From: Gemmatimonas aurantiaca
GTDB lineage: Bacteria > Gemmatimonadota > Gemmatimonadetes > Gemmatimonadales > Gemmatimonadaceae
Reading direction: 5' to 3'
Length of the DNA stretch: 64,000 nucleotides
NCBI RefSeq assembly: GCF_037190085.1
Contig: NZ_JBBCJO010000010.1
Coordinates: forward strand, 62,001 to 126,000
Shown here piece after piece: positions 8,032-16,539 of this stretch. Position 1 is the first letter of the stretch; each line of letters starts with the position of its first letter. Below the pieces are notes generated by a model. That model was given only the letters and a program-made list of their open reading frames with translations, made no database searches and was not told the DNA's origin. Made by a program: the position numbers and the translations under genes.

Positions 8032-9464
8032 GGGGTTCCTCCGGCCGACGCACCGGTCGGACCGAGCAGTCGGTATTTCACGGATTCCTGATACCCCCGG
8101 GGATCACTGACCGCGATCGTGACCCACCGTTCACCGTTGGTGAAAGCGCGGGCGGGAATCAGGACGAAGATACTGGTCGTGCGGGTGGCGCCGGCGTCGA
8201 CCTGCAGCGGGTTTTCGGGAGCCACCACCGTGATCTCGTCGGGCCGCAATCCGGCCGTCTCGAGGCCTTCCACCGTGATGGTGTAGGGCATGGCCTCCCC
8301 GCGCCGGTTGGTGAGCTTGATGCGGATCTGATTGGAGATGCGGCCGTCGCTTTCCGTGGCAAACGGTCCGTCGAGTCCACGCAGCACGGTGAGATCGGCG
8401 GGCTGCTTGAGGAACAGCGCCAGCGCGAGGCCTCCCAGCAGCACCGTGAGCACGATCGGATACAGGATGGTGCGCAGGCGGAGCAACTGCTTCGGCTTGC
8501 CGGCGATCGTATCCTGCGACGAATAGCGGATGAGTCCCGTGGGTTTGCCCACCTTGCGCATGATGTCGTCGCAGGCGTCGATGCACTGCGTGCAATGCAC
8601 GCACTCCATCTGCAGGCCGTTGCGGATGTCGATGCCGGTGGGGCAGGTCTGCACGCAGGCCCCGCAATCGATGCAGTCGCCTGCATCGGGGCTGCGGTCC
8701 TTCGTGTTGTGCGCCCGCGGTTCGCCGCGCACGTAGTCGTAGGCCACGATCGTGGACTGCCGGTCGATCAGCGCCGCCTGCCAGCGGCCGTACGGGCAGA
8801 CGATGAGACAGGTCTGTTCACGGAAATACGTGAAGTTGAACCAGACGATGCCGGTGAAGATCACCACGAACGCGAAGGCCGTGGGATGTGCGGCCGGTGA
8901 ATGCAGCATCCACTGGTAGAGCTGATCGGTGCCCACGAAAAACGCCAGAAACGTGTGGGACACGAACAGGGCCAGCAGGAAGAACGTGATGTACTTCGCG
9001 ATGCGGCGCGGGGTGAACCACGCGCCTTTCCTGTCGAGATTGCGCGAGCCCGTGTACCCGCCGTCGAACCAGCGGCCGATGGGCCGGAAGAGAAACTCGA
9101 GATACACCGTCTGCGGACAGGCCCAGCCGCACCACGCCCGTCCCCAGAGCGCCGTGACCAGGAAGATGCCCACCACGATGGCCCCCAGCACGAACATGAA
9201 CAGCAGGGTGTCCGTGGGGAGGAACGTGAAACCCATCAGGGTGAACTGGCGGCGCGGCAGATCCATGAGGAACACCGGCTTGCCGAACACCCGCAGGTGG
9301 GGTGCCAGAAAGAAGATCGCCATCAATGCATACGCCATCACGCGGCGTCGATGCCACCAGGCGCCGTGTGATGGCTTCGGACGGATCCAGCGACGACTGC
9401 CATCTTCGTTCAAGGTGGGGAGGACGCGCCCCCCCACCTTCTGTGGTGCGGCCTGTCCGCTCAC
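8028..9464 (-). CDS. ccoG: CcoG/FixG/RdxA cytochrome oxidase accessory ferredoxin
   Basis: A 478-residue protein with several membrane helices in the first half (residues about 40-230), including GRAWCGWACPQTVYLE. Two 4Fe-4S clusters are indicated by CIDCGACVQTCPTGID and CVHCTQCIDACDDIM. One further helix and a C-terminal Ig-like FixG_C domain on the periplasmic side follow. CcoG is a cupric reductase or ferredoxin-type factor in cbb3 assembly. It overlaps ccoP upstream (GTGA) and fixH downstream by four bases each. Length and domains are normal for the family. Confidence 0.95.
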   Translation of the reverse strand: MSGQAAPQKVGGRVLPTLNEDGSRRWIRPKPSHGAWWHRRRVMAYALMAIFFLAPHLRVFGKPVFLMDLPRRQFTLMGFTFLPTDTLLFMFVLGAIVVGIFLVTALWGRAWCGWACPQTVYLEFLFRPIGRWFDGGYTGSRNLDRKGAWFTPRRIAKYITFFLLALFVSHTFLAFFVGTDQLYQWMLHSPAAHPTAFAFVVIFTGIVWFNFTYFREQTCLIVCPYGRWQAALIDRQSTIVAYDYVRGEPRAHNTKDRSPDAGDCIDCGACVQTCPTGIDIRNGLQMECVHCTQCIDACDDIMRKVGKPTGLIRYSSQDTIAGKPKQLLRLRTILYPIVLTVLLGGLALALFLKQPADLTVLRGLDGPFATESDGRISNQIRIKLTNRRGEAMPYTITVEGLETAGLRPDEITVVAPENPLQVDAGATRTTSIFVLIPARAFTNGERWVTIAVSDPRGYQESVKYRLLGPTGASAGGTP

Positions 9465-10069
9465 GGCGTGACGAGTTCTCCTTGTGGCGCTTTGGGATTC
9501 GGCGGGTTCGACCCGTGCATCGAAACGACGTACGCCACCACCGCCGTCAGCTGCTCGGGTTTGAGCGACTTGCCCCAGGGGGGCATGCCCTTCGCAAGAA
9601 CGCCGTCAACGACCGTCTTGTAGATGTCGGTGATCTTGCCACCATGTAACCAGTAATTGTCGACGAGACTGGGGCCGATGAGCCCACCGCCGTCCTGACG
9701 ATGACAGGAGGCGCAGTAGGCGTCGAACGTGCTCTTGCCCGCGGCCAGGGCCTTCTGGTCACCGACCAGCGCCAGGAGCGCTCCTTCGGACACATCGTTG
9801 CCGCTGGGCGCGGGATGCGCGGCGGCAAAGGCCTTCATGTCCGCTTCGTAATCGGCGATCCAGCCCTTGCCGGCGCCGATCGGTCCGATGTTGAGCACAT
9901 ACAGCACCGAGAAGATGATGGTGAGCGCGAAGGTGGTCAGCCACCAGCGCGGCATCGGATTGTCGTATTCCTGGATACCGTCGTAGCTGTGTTCGATGAG
10001 GCGATCCTGCGTGCGCCCCTTCGGATCGGGTGTGGTGTCCCGTGTGTCCCGCTTCGGTGATTCGGCCAT
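9461..10069 (-). CDS. ccoP: CcoP subunit of cbb3 oxidase, short form with a single haem-c site
   Basis: A 202-residue protein. A soluble N-terminal stretch contains the CcoP signature YDGIQEYDNPMPRWW. One membrane helix (TFALTIIFSVLYVLNIGPI) and a periplasmic cytochrome c domain with CASCHRQDG and the axial Met region KGMPPWG follow. Canonical CcoP is close to 300 residues and has two CxxCH motifs; only one is present here, so this is a monohaem form. It sits between ccoQ and ccoG. No frameshift remnant of a second haem domain is seen, since the gene ends two residues after a Pro-rich tail and overlaps ccoG. Confidence 0.92.
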   Translation of the reverse strand: MAESPKRDTRDTTPDPKGRTQDRLIEHSYDGIQEYDNPMPRWWLTTFALTIIFSVLYVLNIGPIGAGKGWIADYEADMKAFAAAHPAPSGNDVSEGALLALVGDQKALAAGKSTFDAYCASCHRQDGGGLIGPSLVDNYWLHGGKITDIYKTVVDGVLAKGMPPWGKSLKPEQLTAVVAYVVSMHGSNPPNPKAPQGELVTP

Positions 10070-10072
10070 GGT

Positions 10073-10270
10073 TCAGCGCTCCTTCGGGCGGGAATGGGAA
10101 ACGACCGTGCCCTCGTCGAACGGCAGCCGGGCCGCCGCGTCCAGCTCGCGGCGACGCGACGGCAACCAGGTGCGGATGGCGACGGCGATGAAGACGGCGA
10201 CAAACAGCACCAGCGCGATCTCGGTATAGATCGACAGGCCGGCGTGCGACATGATGTCGGAGAGTTTCAT
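10073..10270 (-). CDS. ccoQ: CcoQ, small cbb3 oxidase subunit
   Basis: A 65-residue protein with one membrane helix (EIALVLFVAVFIAVAIRTW) and a basic then acidic tail. Position (between ccoNO and ccoP), size and topology fit CcoQ/FixQ, which stabilises the oxidase complex. The start codon shares one base with the ccoNO stop (TGATG), showing translational coupling. Only three bases separate its stop from the ccoP start. Sequence conservation in this family is low, so the call rests mostly on context. Confidence 0.85.
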   Translation of the reverse strand: MKLSDIMSHAGLSIYTEIALVLFVAVFIAVAIRTWLPSRRRELDAAARLPFDEGTVVSHSRPKER

Positions 10271-12531
10271 CAGTGCTGCGCTCCCGGTGTCGAAGTCGGA
10301 GCGGCCGTCGTGCCCACTGCCGGGCTCCCGCTGCCCGGCGTGGACGTGACCTTGATGTCGCGGCCCAGGCGCTGCATGTAGGCCACGATGGCCACCATCT
10401 GCTTGTCCTCGAGACCGGCCGGCCCGCCCTGCTCCACGATGGCCGCGGCGATCTGCTTCGCCTGTTCGCGCGCCATGGCGGGCGCCCGGTTGACGGCATC
10501 ACCATACGGCACGCCGATCATCGCCATCGCATCCACCCGCTTCTGGATGCCATCGAAATCGAGCGCGGTGGTGGCGAAGTGCGGATACGCCGGCATGATC
10601 GACTTCGCGGTGACGGCGCGCGGATCCTCGAAGTGGCGCACGTGCCAGAGATCGGGATACTTGCCGCCTTCACGCGCGAGGTCGGGCCCGATGCGGCGCG
10701 AGCCCCAGAGGAACGGATGTTCGTACACCGACTCACCCGGCTTGGAGTAGTCGCCGAAACGTTCCGTCTCGTACCGGAAGGGGCGCACCATCTGCGAGTG
10801 GCAGTTGAAGCAGCCTTCGGCGATGTAGATGTCGCGGCCGGCCAGTTCGAGCGGCGTGTACGGCTTGACCGACGCGATCGTCGGCACGTTCGACTTGATG
10901 AGGAACGTGGGCAGGATCTCGAACAGCGACGCGACGACCACGGCGAGGATCGTGAGCGCGGTGAAGAGCATCGGGGCGCGTTCCCACGCGCGGTGCCACT
11001 CCACCTGGTTGAAGCGCGCCCAGAGTCCCTGCGCGGGAATGACCGGGTGATCGGGCACGTAGCGCCGCGCGAGCGGAGCCGCTTCGATCACCGGCACATC
11101 GTACGTCGCGGGGCGCTTGGCCCACGTCTTGAAGATGTTGATGCCGAACACCACCATGCCCGCGATGTAGAACGTGCCGCCGACCACGCGCATCCAGTAC
11201 ATCGGCATCAGCTTGAGCACGGTCTCCACGAAATCGGGATAGGCCAGGCGTCCCGTTTCGTCGAATGCGCGCCACATCAGCCCCTGCGTCACGCCGGCGC
11301 TGTAGATGGCCACGACATACAGCACGATCCCGATGGAACCGAGCCAGAAGTGCATCTCCATCAGCCGCTTGCTGTAGATCTCCGTCTGGAAGAGCCGCGG
11401 CAGCAGCCAGTAGATCATGCCGAACGTCAGGAAGCCGTTCCAGCCCAGCGCGCCGGTGTGCACGTGCGCGATGATCCAGTCGGTGTAGTGCGCGAGGGCG
11501 TTGACGCTCTTGATGGAGAGCATCGGGCCTTCGAACGTCGCCATGCCGTACGCGGTGACGCCGACCACGAAGAACTTGAGGATCGGGTCCTGCGCCACCT
11601 TGTGCCAGGCGCCGCGCAGCGTGAGCAGTCCGTTGATCATGCCGCCCCACGACGGGGCCCAGAGCATCACCGAGAAGAGCATGCCCACCGTGGCCGCCCA
11701 CTCCGGCAGCGCCGTGTAGTGCAGATGGTGCGGACCGGCCCAGATGTACATGAACACCAGCGACCAGAAGTGCAGGATGGACAGCTTGTAGCTGAACACC
11801 GGCCCTTCGGCGGCCTTGGGCATGAAGTAGTACATGAGGCCGAGGAACGGCGTCGTCAGGAAGAAGGCGACGGCGTTGTGCCCGTACCACCACTGCATGA
11901 ACGCGTCCTGCACCCCGCCGTAGATGCTGTAGCTCTTCAGCGGCCCGGCCGGCATGGACAGGTTGTTGAAGATGTGCAGCATCGCGACCGTGACGATCGA
12001 TCCGATATAAAACCAGAGCGCCACATAGATGTGACGCTCACGCCGGCGGATCAGGGTCCCGAAGAAGTTCACCGCGAAGGCCACCCACACCACGGCGATC
12101 GCGATGTCGATCGGCCATTCGAGTTCGGCGTATTCCTTGGCCTGGGTGTACCCGAACGGCAGGGTGAGGGCGGCGGATACGATGATCGCCTGCCATCCCC
12201 AGAAATGAAACCGGCTCAGACCGTCCGAGAACATGCGCGCCTTGACCAGGCGCTGTGTGCTGTAATAGCAGCCGGTGAAGAAGGCATTCCCGGCAAACGC
12301 GAAGATCACCGCGTTCGTGTGCAGCGGCCGCAGACGGCCGAACGACAGGAACGAGGTGTTGAAGTTGAAGATGGGATTCGCGAGCTGCAGCGCGATGAGC
12401 AGTCCGACCACCATGCCCACCACGCCCCAGATGAACGTGGCGAACAGGAATTTCCGGACGATGTCATCGTCGTAAGAGAAGCGGTCCAGGGTCGCGGCTG
12501 ATGGAGCAACCGCGCTGGGTGCGGAGGTCAT
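10270..12531 (-). CDS. ccoNO: fused CcoN-CcoO cbb3 cytochrome c oxidase
   Basis: A 753-residue fusion. Residues 1 to about 480 are the catalytic haem-copper subunit CcoN: many membrane helices, WWYGHNAVAFFLT (haem and CuB histidine region), WAGPHHLHYTALPEW (CuB His-His) and IIAHVHTGALGWNGF (haem histidines). From about residue 520 a membrane anchor (ALTILAVVVASLFEILPTF) leads into CcoO, a monohaem cytochrome c with EGCFNCHSQMVRPFRYETER. In most proteobacteria these are two genes; fused forms occur in some other phyla. The complex is a high-affinity proton-pumping terminal oxidase. A GAGGG site precedes the ATG by seven bases. It is the first gene of the operon. Confidence 0.95.
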   Translation of the reverse strand: MTSAPSAVAPSAATLDRFSYDDDIVRKFLFATFIWGVVGMVVGLLIALQLANPIFNFNTSFLSFGRLRPLHTNAVIFAFAGNAFFTGCYYSTQRLVKARMFSDGLSRFHFWGWQAIIVSAALTLPFGYTQAKEYAELEWPIDIAIAVVWVAFAVNFFGTLIRRRERHIYVALWFYIGSIVTVAMLHIFNNLSMPAGPLKSYSIYGGVQDAFMQWWYGHNAVAFFLTTPFLGLMYYFMPKAAEGPVFSYKLSILHFWSLVFMYIWAGPHHLHYTALPEWAATVGMLFSVMLWAPSWGGMINGLLTLRGAWHKVAQDPILKFFVVGVTAYGMATFEGPMLSIKSVNALAHYTDWIIAHVHTGALGWNGFLTFGMIYWLLPRLFQTEIYSKRLMEMHFWLGSIGIVLYVVAIYSAGVTQGLMWRAFDETGRLAYPDFVETVLKLMPMYWMRVVGGTFYIAGMVVFGINIFKTWAKRPATYDVPVIEAAPLARRYVPDHPVIPAQGLWARFNQVEWHRAWERAPMLFTALTILAVVVASLFEILPTFLIKSNVPTIASVKPYTPLELAGRDIYIAEGCFNCHSQMVRPFRYETERFGDYSKPGESVYEHPFLWGSRRIGPDLAREGGKYPDLWHVRHFEDPRAVTAKSIMPAYPHFATTALDFDGIQKRVDAMAMIGVPYGDAVNRAPAMAREQAKQIAAAIVEQGGPAGLEDKQMVAIVAYMQRLGRDIKVTSTPGSGSPAVGTTAAPTSTPGAQH

Positions 12532-12903
12532 CGATAGCCCTCAGGGTTTGCAAAGGAATGGGGACAGTGCCCCAAGTGTAGGTCACGGTGCCCCCTTTGT
12601 CCCGTCAGGCGCGCGATGGACTTACGTCGGGGAAAACCCGATGGAGAGGTCCGGTTGCGGTTCTCTGGTGGTCCCCGATGACTCGGTCGGGCCCGTCGCC
12701 GCCGGGCCGCCGGGTGTTCCCCGACAGGGCGCCGCGGCCGGCTCACCCCGAAGCGCTCCCCCTGTTCGCGCTGCTGTTGGGCCTGGGCCGTCAGCTCCGA
12801 CGGGTCTCGGTCACCCGGAGGGCTCTCGGGCAGGGATTGGACAGGTACGAATCCCATGTCCCGGTCCGGAACCAATCATTCCGGGAATCGCTATACTTCC
12901 ACC
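12532..12903. promoter_or_regulatory. divergent intergenic region of cbb3 operon and DUF411 gene
   Basis: About 370 bp have no convincing gene. It must hold the promoter of the cbb3 operon on the minus strand and probably that of the DUF411 gene on the plus strand. A small inverted repeat, TGGGG-6-CCCCA, lies at 12559-12574, close to the ccoNO start, with a second GTGCCCC nearby; it could be an operator. No match to the FNR/ANR consensus TTGAT-4-ATCAA was found by eye. TATACT at 12891-12896 lies only seven bases before the ATG at 12904. Confidence 0.4.
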
Positions 12904-13464
12904 ATGTCTGCATATCTACCCAACAGGGCGGTCGGGGACGTCTCGAAGACGCCGGATCGCCGGGCCTTCCTGAAACAGGCCACCGTGCTCGTCGGACTGG
13001 TCGCCGTGGGACGTGTGGCGGAGGCCCAGGCCGGAGCCCGGGCAGTGGCTGGAGCCCAGGGGGCGACCGCCCAGCCGGCCACGCAGCCCGCCGTGCGCGC
13101 CATGACCGTGTACAAGGACCCCAATTGCGGGTGCTGCGCCAAGTGGGTGGATCACGTGAAGCAGGCGGGATTCACGGTCACCGTGCGCGAGACCGACGAC
13201 ATGGACAGCGTGAAGGCCTCGTTCGGTGTGCCCGCGGCGCTCGCCTCGTGTCACACGGCCCGTGTCGGTGCGTATGCCATCGAAGGGCATGTGCCGGCCG
13301 ATCTCATCGTGCGGCTGCTCAAGGAACAGCCGGCGGGAAGGGGTCTCGCCGTGCCCGGCATGCCCGTGGGCTCACCGGGCATGGAGATGGGCTCGCGCAA
13401 GGATGCCTACGATGTGCTCCTCTTCGACAAAGCCGGCAAATCCCGGGTCTACGCTTCGCGATAG
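12904..13464 (+). CDS. Tat-exported DUF411 metal-binding protein
   Basis: A 186-residue protein from the ATG at 12904; an in-frame ATG at 12856 would add 16 residues before the signal and is less likely. The N-terminus has a twin-arginine signal (DRRAFLK followed by a hydrophobic stretch and an AQA-type end). The mature part is a DUF411 domain with MTVYKDPNCGCCAKWVDH, the CxxC-type site proposed to bind copper, and later CHTARVGAYAIEGHVPADLI. DUF411 proteins are common near copper genes. The position divergent from the cbb3 operon, which needs copper, fits a role in periplasmic copper handling. Function is inferred from family and context. Confidence 0.85.
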   Translation: MSAYLPNRAVGDVSKTPDRRAFLKQATVLVGLVAVGRVAEAQAGARAVAGAQGATAQPATQPAVRAMTVYKDPNCGCCAKWVDHVKQAGFTVTVRETDDMDSVKASFGVPAALASCHTARVGAYAIEGHVPADLIVRLLKEQPAGRGLAVPGMPVGSPGMEMGSRKDAYDVLLFDKAGKSRVYASR

Positions 13465-13470
13465 TCGGCC

Positions 13471-13965
13471 GTGATCTCTGATCAATCGTCGGGCGTCGTC
13501 GTGCATCATGCCGACGACGCCGATATCCCCGCCATCGTGGCGCTGAACAATCTCTATGCACCCGATGGCCTGACGCTCATGCGCAGCGAGGCCTTCGTCA
13601 CCGGCCACCTGCAGGACTATCAGGTGATCCGCTCGGTGGAAGGACGTGTCATCGGACAGGTGGCGCTCGACGAGTACTCGCCCTCGCTCGTCGAACTCGT
13701 GTCGCTGGCCGTGGCGCCCGATGCCCAGGGCCGCGGGCTGGGCCAGGTGCTCATCAGCGCCGCCGAGCATCTGGCGCGTGAGCGCAGTTATCCGGAGATC
13801 TTCGCCATCTCGCTGGCCGAGCCGCTCTTTCTGCGGATGGGGTATCTCGAGTCCACCATCGAGCGCTATCCGGAAAAAATCGCACGCTACAAATCGATTT
13901 CGCGTTCCGAGTTGTCCATCGGTCGCAAGTTCTGCTTCACGAAGTCGTTGGTGGCGGCGAACTGA
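13471..13965 (+). CDS. GNAT-family N-acetyltransferase, ArgA-like
   Basis: A 164-residue single GNAT domain. The acetyl-CoA loop is seen as VAPDAQGRGLGQVL, followed by FAISLAEPLFLRMGYLE. The latter resembles the short N-acetylglutamate synthases (ArgA-like GNATs), where 'fl.t....f....GF' is typical. It starts at a GTG seven bases after the DUF411 stop, so the two may be co-transcribed. The 3' end overlaps the convergent acyltransferase gene by 29 bases. Substrate is unproven: glutamate acetylation for arginine synthesis is possible, but other amines cannot be excluded. Confidence 0.75.
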   Translation: MISDQSSGVVVHHADDADIPAIVALNNLYAPDGLTLMRSEAFVTGHLQDYQVIRSVEGRVIGQVALDEYSPSLVELVSLAVAPDAQGRGLGQVLISAAEHLARERSYPEIFAISLAEPLFLRMGYLESTIERYPEKIARYKSISRSELSIGRKFCFTKSLVAAN

Positions 13966-14743
13966 ACGTCTGCGGCTGAGGGGCCCGATGGCGGGTTTCC
14001 GGTGACATCCGCCGGATCGCGCCACCGAACGTGCGGATGGCAATGGCGGTCCGCGCGGAAGCGGTCAGCTGTTTCCGTTGCGCTCGGGCCCGGGCAAACG
14101 GGCCGGGCATGAGCGCCGGCGCGGCATGCAGCGTGATGCGGATGTCACGCAGGGCTCCCACACGCGGCAGATTGGCCATCAGGGTTTCGTCGCCGATCCA
14201 GCAGAGCGCCGAGAGATCGCCCTGACTGGCCGACGCCGTCACCGCGAGGGGAACGACCAGGGCCCGTGCGCGCACGGCCGCTTCCACCAGCCCCGACTTG
14301 AACGGCAGCAGCGCGCGGCCGTCTCCCGTCGTGCCCTCGGCGAACAGCAGCACCGAGGTACCCGACTGCAGCGTCTCCTGCAACGCGGGAATGGCCCGCA
14401 GCAGATCGCGCTTGCGCTCGCGATCCACCCAGATGACTCCGAGGGCATCGGCGCACCATCCCACCACGGGCCAGCGTTGCACATCCCGCTTGGCCACGAA
14501 CGTGCAGCGCCGCCGCGCCAACACCGCGACGATGTCCAGCCATGAGAGATGATTGGCGATCATCAGCACGGGTTCGCGGGGCCACGCGCCGCGCACCGTG
14601 ACGTCGACGCGCAGGACGGTCAGCACGCCCCGGCACAGCAGGCGCATGAACGGCCACGCCACTCCCTGGGCGATGCGACGCGCGATGGCTCGCGTGATCC
14701 GTTGCATGGCCCCTTGCCCGAACGACGGCCGGGAAGGTGTCAT
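13937..14743 (-). CDS. PlsC-family 1-acyl-glycerol-phosphate-type acyltransferase (OlsA-like)
   Basis: A 268-residue acyltransferase with the catalytic HX4D motif in NHLSWLDIV and the phosphate-binding FAEGTTGDG block. A hydrophobic stretch near the N-terminus suggests membrane association. The ATG overlaps the stop of the upstream OlsB-like gene by four bases (ATGA). PlsC proteins acylate lysophosphatidic acid. When paired with an OlsB-like gene they can instead be OlsA, which O-acylates lyso-ornithine lipid. The pairing here favours an aminolipid role, but a second copy of a general PlsC cannot be excluded. Confidence 0.8.
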   Translation of the reverse strand: MTPSRPSFGQGAMQRITRAIARRIAQGVAWPFMRLLCRGVLTVLRVDVTVRGAWPREPVLMIANHLSWLDIVAVLARRRCTFVAKRDVQRWPVVGWCADALGVIWVDRERKRDLLRAIPALQETLQSGTSVLLFAEGTTGDGRALLPFKSGLVEAAVRARALVVPLAVTASASQGDLSALCWIGDETLMANLPRVGALRDIRITLHAAPALMPGPFARARAQRKQLTASARTAIAIRTFGGAIRRMSPETRHRAPQPQTFSSPPPTTS

Positions 14744-15663
14744 CCGAAGAACGACTGATACGTGCGCGGTTCCATCGCGTGGATATCGAGCAGCACCAGG
14801 TAGTCGGTGGTCGCGAATTCGCGGTCGAACGCCGGTGCGCCGCATACCCGTGCGCCGAGCGAGAGGTATCCGTCGAACAGGGGCGGCAGGGGAATGGCGA
14901 GCGCCTGTTGCCGCGCGTCCCCGTCGAGCTGCGGGCGATGACGCCCGTCGTCGGCGAGTGCGCGCACCTCGGGGCGTGGCCGCACCAGCACCCGATCGTG
15001 CAGCGCCTCCCGGGCATGCAGGGCGCGCCAGGTGTTCACGGCGCGGGTCTCGTCGAGACCGCTGATGGAGCAGCAGCCGAAGAGATAGCGCTTCTCGTTC
15101 CATTGCAGGTAACGCGCCAGTCCCTTCCAGAGCAGTCGCAACACCCGTCCCGAACGATGGGGGGCCGCCACGCAGGCCCGTCCGATCTCCACGGCCTCGC
15201 CGAGGATGGCGCCGGGCACGGCGCCGAGTTCGAACAGCGTTGCGCTGTAGAACCCGTGGCGGGTCGCGGCCATCACCGCGGTCTGCAGCCGATAGGTGCC
15301 GACGATCTCCCCGCTCGGCCGGTGCACGATCATGAGATGATGGAACCACGGGTCGCGCTCGTCGGCGTCCCGTCCGGTGTGGGCGGCCGTGGCCAGCCCT
15401 TCCTGCAGTTCCTCGTTGAACACCCGATAGCGCAGGGCCTGGACGGCGTGCAGATCGGCCCGGGTCCAGGCGAACCGCAGATCGTAACTGCCGACCGAAA
15501 TCACGCCGGGCGGGATCCCGTCGCTATGGTGCGGAAAGACATCCAGATCGGTCGGAGCGGCGGGGAGTCTGGCGGGCGATGGTCCTGCGATCGGCGCCGC
15601 AATCAGTCCCGCATGGGCAGGCGATGGAGTCCTCATGCGACACATGGTGACAGCGGAACGCAA
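14740..15663 (-). CDS. OlsB-like GNAT N-acyltransferase (hemolysin-type)
   Basis: A 307-residue protein of the GNAT/autoinducer-synthase-like fold used by OlsB. It shows ALRYRVFNEELQEG, DPWFHHLMIVHRPSGEIVGTYRL, GEAVEIGRACV and the RYLFGCCSISGLD stretch. OlsB transfers a 3-hydroxyacyl group to the alpha-amine of ornithine, the first step of ornithine-lipid synthesis. The first 35 residues are Ala/Pro-rich and poorly conserved, so the start could be at 15663, 15645 or 15636. It is coupled by ATGA to a PlsC-family gene, the arrangement expected for olsBA. The amino-acid acceptor is not shown by sequence. Confidence 0.8.
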   Translation of the reverse strand: MRSAVTMCRMRTPSPAHAGLIAAPIAGPSPARLPAAPTDLDVFPHHSDGIPPGVISVGSYDLRFAWTRADLHAVQALRYRVFNEELQEGLATAAHTGRDADERDPWFHHLMIVHRPSGEIVGTYRLQTAVMAATRHGFYSATLFELGAVPGAILGEAVEIGRACVAAPHRSGRVLRLLWKGLARYLQWNEKRYLFGCCSISGLDETRAVNTWRALHAREALHDRVLVRPRPEVRALADDGRHRPQLDGDARQQALAIPLPPLFDGYLSLGARVCGAPAFDREFATTDYLVLLDIHAMEPRTYQSFFG

Positions 15664-15774
15664 CGGGGAGATGTCGGCACGACCACGGCGGCGTCACCAC
15701 CCCGCAACGGTCCGGTTGGGGCCGGGCGCCGGAAAGACTGGCCACCGGCTATCCCGTCTGCGAGTTTCTCCTGC

Positions 15775-16539
15775 ATGTCACCACAGTTCGTCGACCCGGC
15801 GCTGCCCAAGCGCATCGACCGCTGGCGCAGCCCCGCGCTCGGTCTCGAGATGCCCATCGTGAGCTACGGCTGGCGCGGTCAGCCGGTCCTGCTCTTCCCC
15901 ACCGCGGCCGCGGATTTTCTGGAGAACGAGCGGTTCTGGCTGATCAAAGCCATCGAACCGCTGCTCATCCAGGGACGTATCCGGGTGTTCTCCATCGATT
16001 CCATCAACCGCCTGGCCTGGATGGAGCGGGGGCTGCCGGTGCCCGAATGTGCGCGACGCCAGGCGTTGTATTCGCGGTACGTGGAAGACGAAGTCGTGCC
16101 GTTCATGCGACACGTCGTCGGCGATCAGAGCGCGCGCGCCATCACCACCGGCGCGAGCTTCGGCTGCTTCCATGCGGCCAATGCGTTCTTCCGTCGTCCG
16201 GATCTGTTCGGTGGGGTGATCGGCATGAGCGGTTTCTACGATCTGTCGCCGAGCTATCTGCTGGGGTACTCCGACGACAACTGCTACTTCAACAATCCCA
16301 TGTGGTACGTCGCCAACATCGAGGGATGGCCCCTCGATCAACTGCGACACCACTCACGGATCGTGCTCACCAGCGGTCAGGGCGCCTACGAGCGTCCGGA
16401 CATGACGCGGGACTTCCACGATCTGCTCGACCGGAAGGGCGTCGGTCATCTCTACGAATTGTGGGGGCACGACGTGAATCACGACTGGCCCTGGTGGCGC
16501 AAGATGCTGCCCTACTATCTGGAGCGTATCGGATGCTGA
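15775..16539 (+). CDS. alpha/beta-hydrolase, esterase-D/PHB-depolymerase-like
   Basis: A 254-residue hydrolase. The nucleophile elbow is ITTGASFGCFHAANAF (Gx-Ser-xG), a catalytic His is likely in WGHDVNHDWPWW, and the strand VLLFPTAAADFLENE resembles the PF00756 esterase group. It has no signal peptide, so it is probably cytoplasmic. The start is the ATG at 15775. It heads a gene run with the M19 peptidase, which it overlaps by seven bases (ATGCTGA). The natural ester substrate is unknown. Confidence 0.8.
   Translation: MSPQFVDPALPKRIDRWRSPALGLEMPIVSYGWRGQPVLLFPTAAADFLENERFWLIKAIEPLLIQGRIRVFSIDSINRLAWMERGLPVPECARRQALYSRYVEDEVVPFMRHVVGDQSARAITTGASFGCFHAANAFFRRPDLFGGVIGMSGFYDLSPSYLLGYSDDNCYFNNPMWYVANIEGWPLDQLRHHSRIVLTSGQGAYERPDMTRDFHDLLDRKGVGHLYELWGHDVNHDWPWWRKMLPYYLERIGC

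Noticed and set aside
10273..12501. 742-codon plus-strand open frame
   Set aside because: It is antisense to ccoNO, with Arg/His-rich composition; shadow.
12528..12875. 115-codon minus-strand frame in the cbb3/DUF411 gap
   Set aside because: It is Arg/Pro-rich with no domain, overlaps the ccoNO start and sits where promoters must be; not supported as a gene.
12532..12903. FNR/ANR-type site for oxygen control of the cbb3 operon
   Set aside because: No TTGAT-4-ATCAA-like sequence was found by eye; only a small GC-rich inverted repeat is present.
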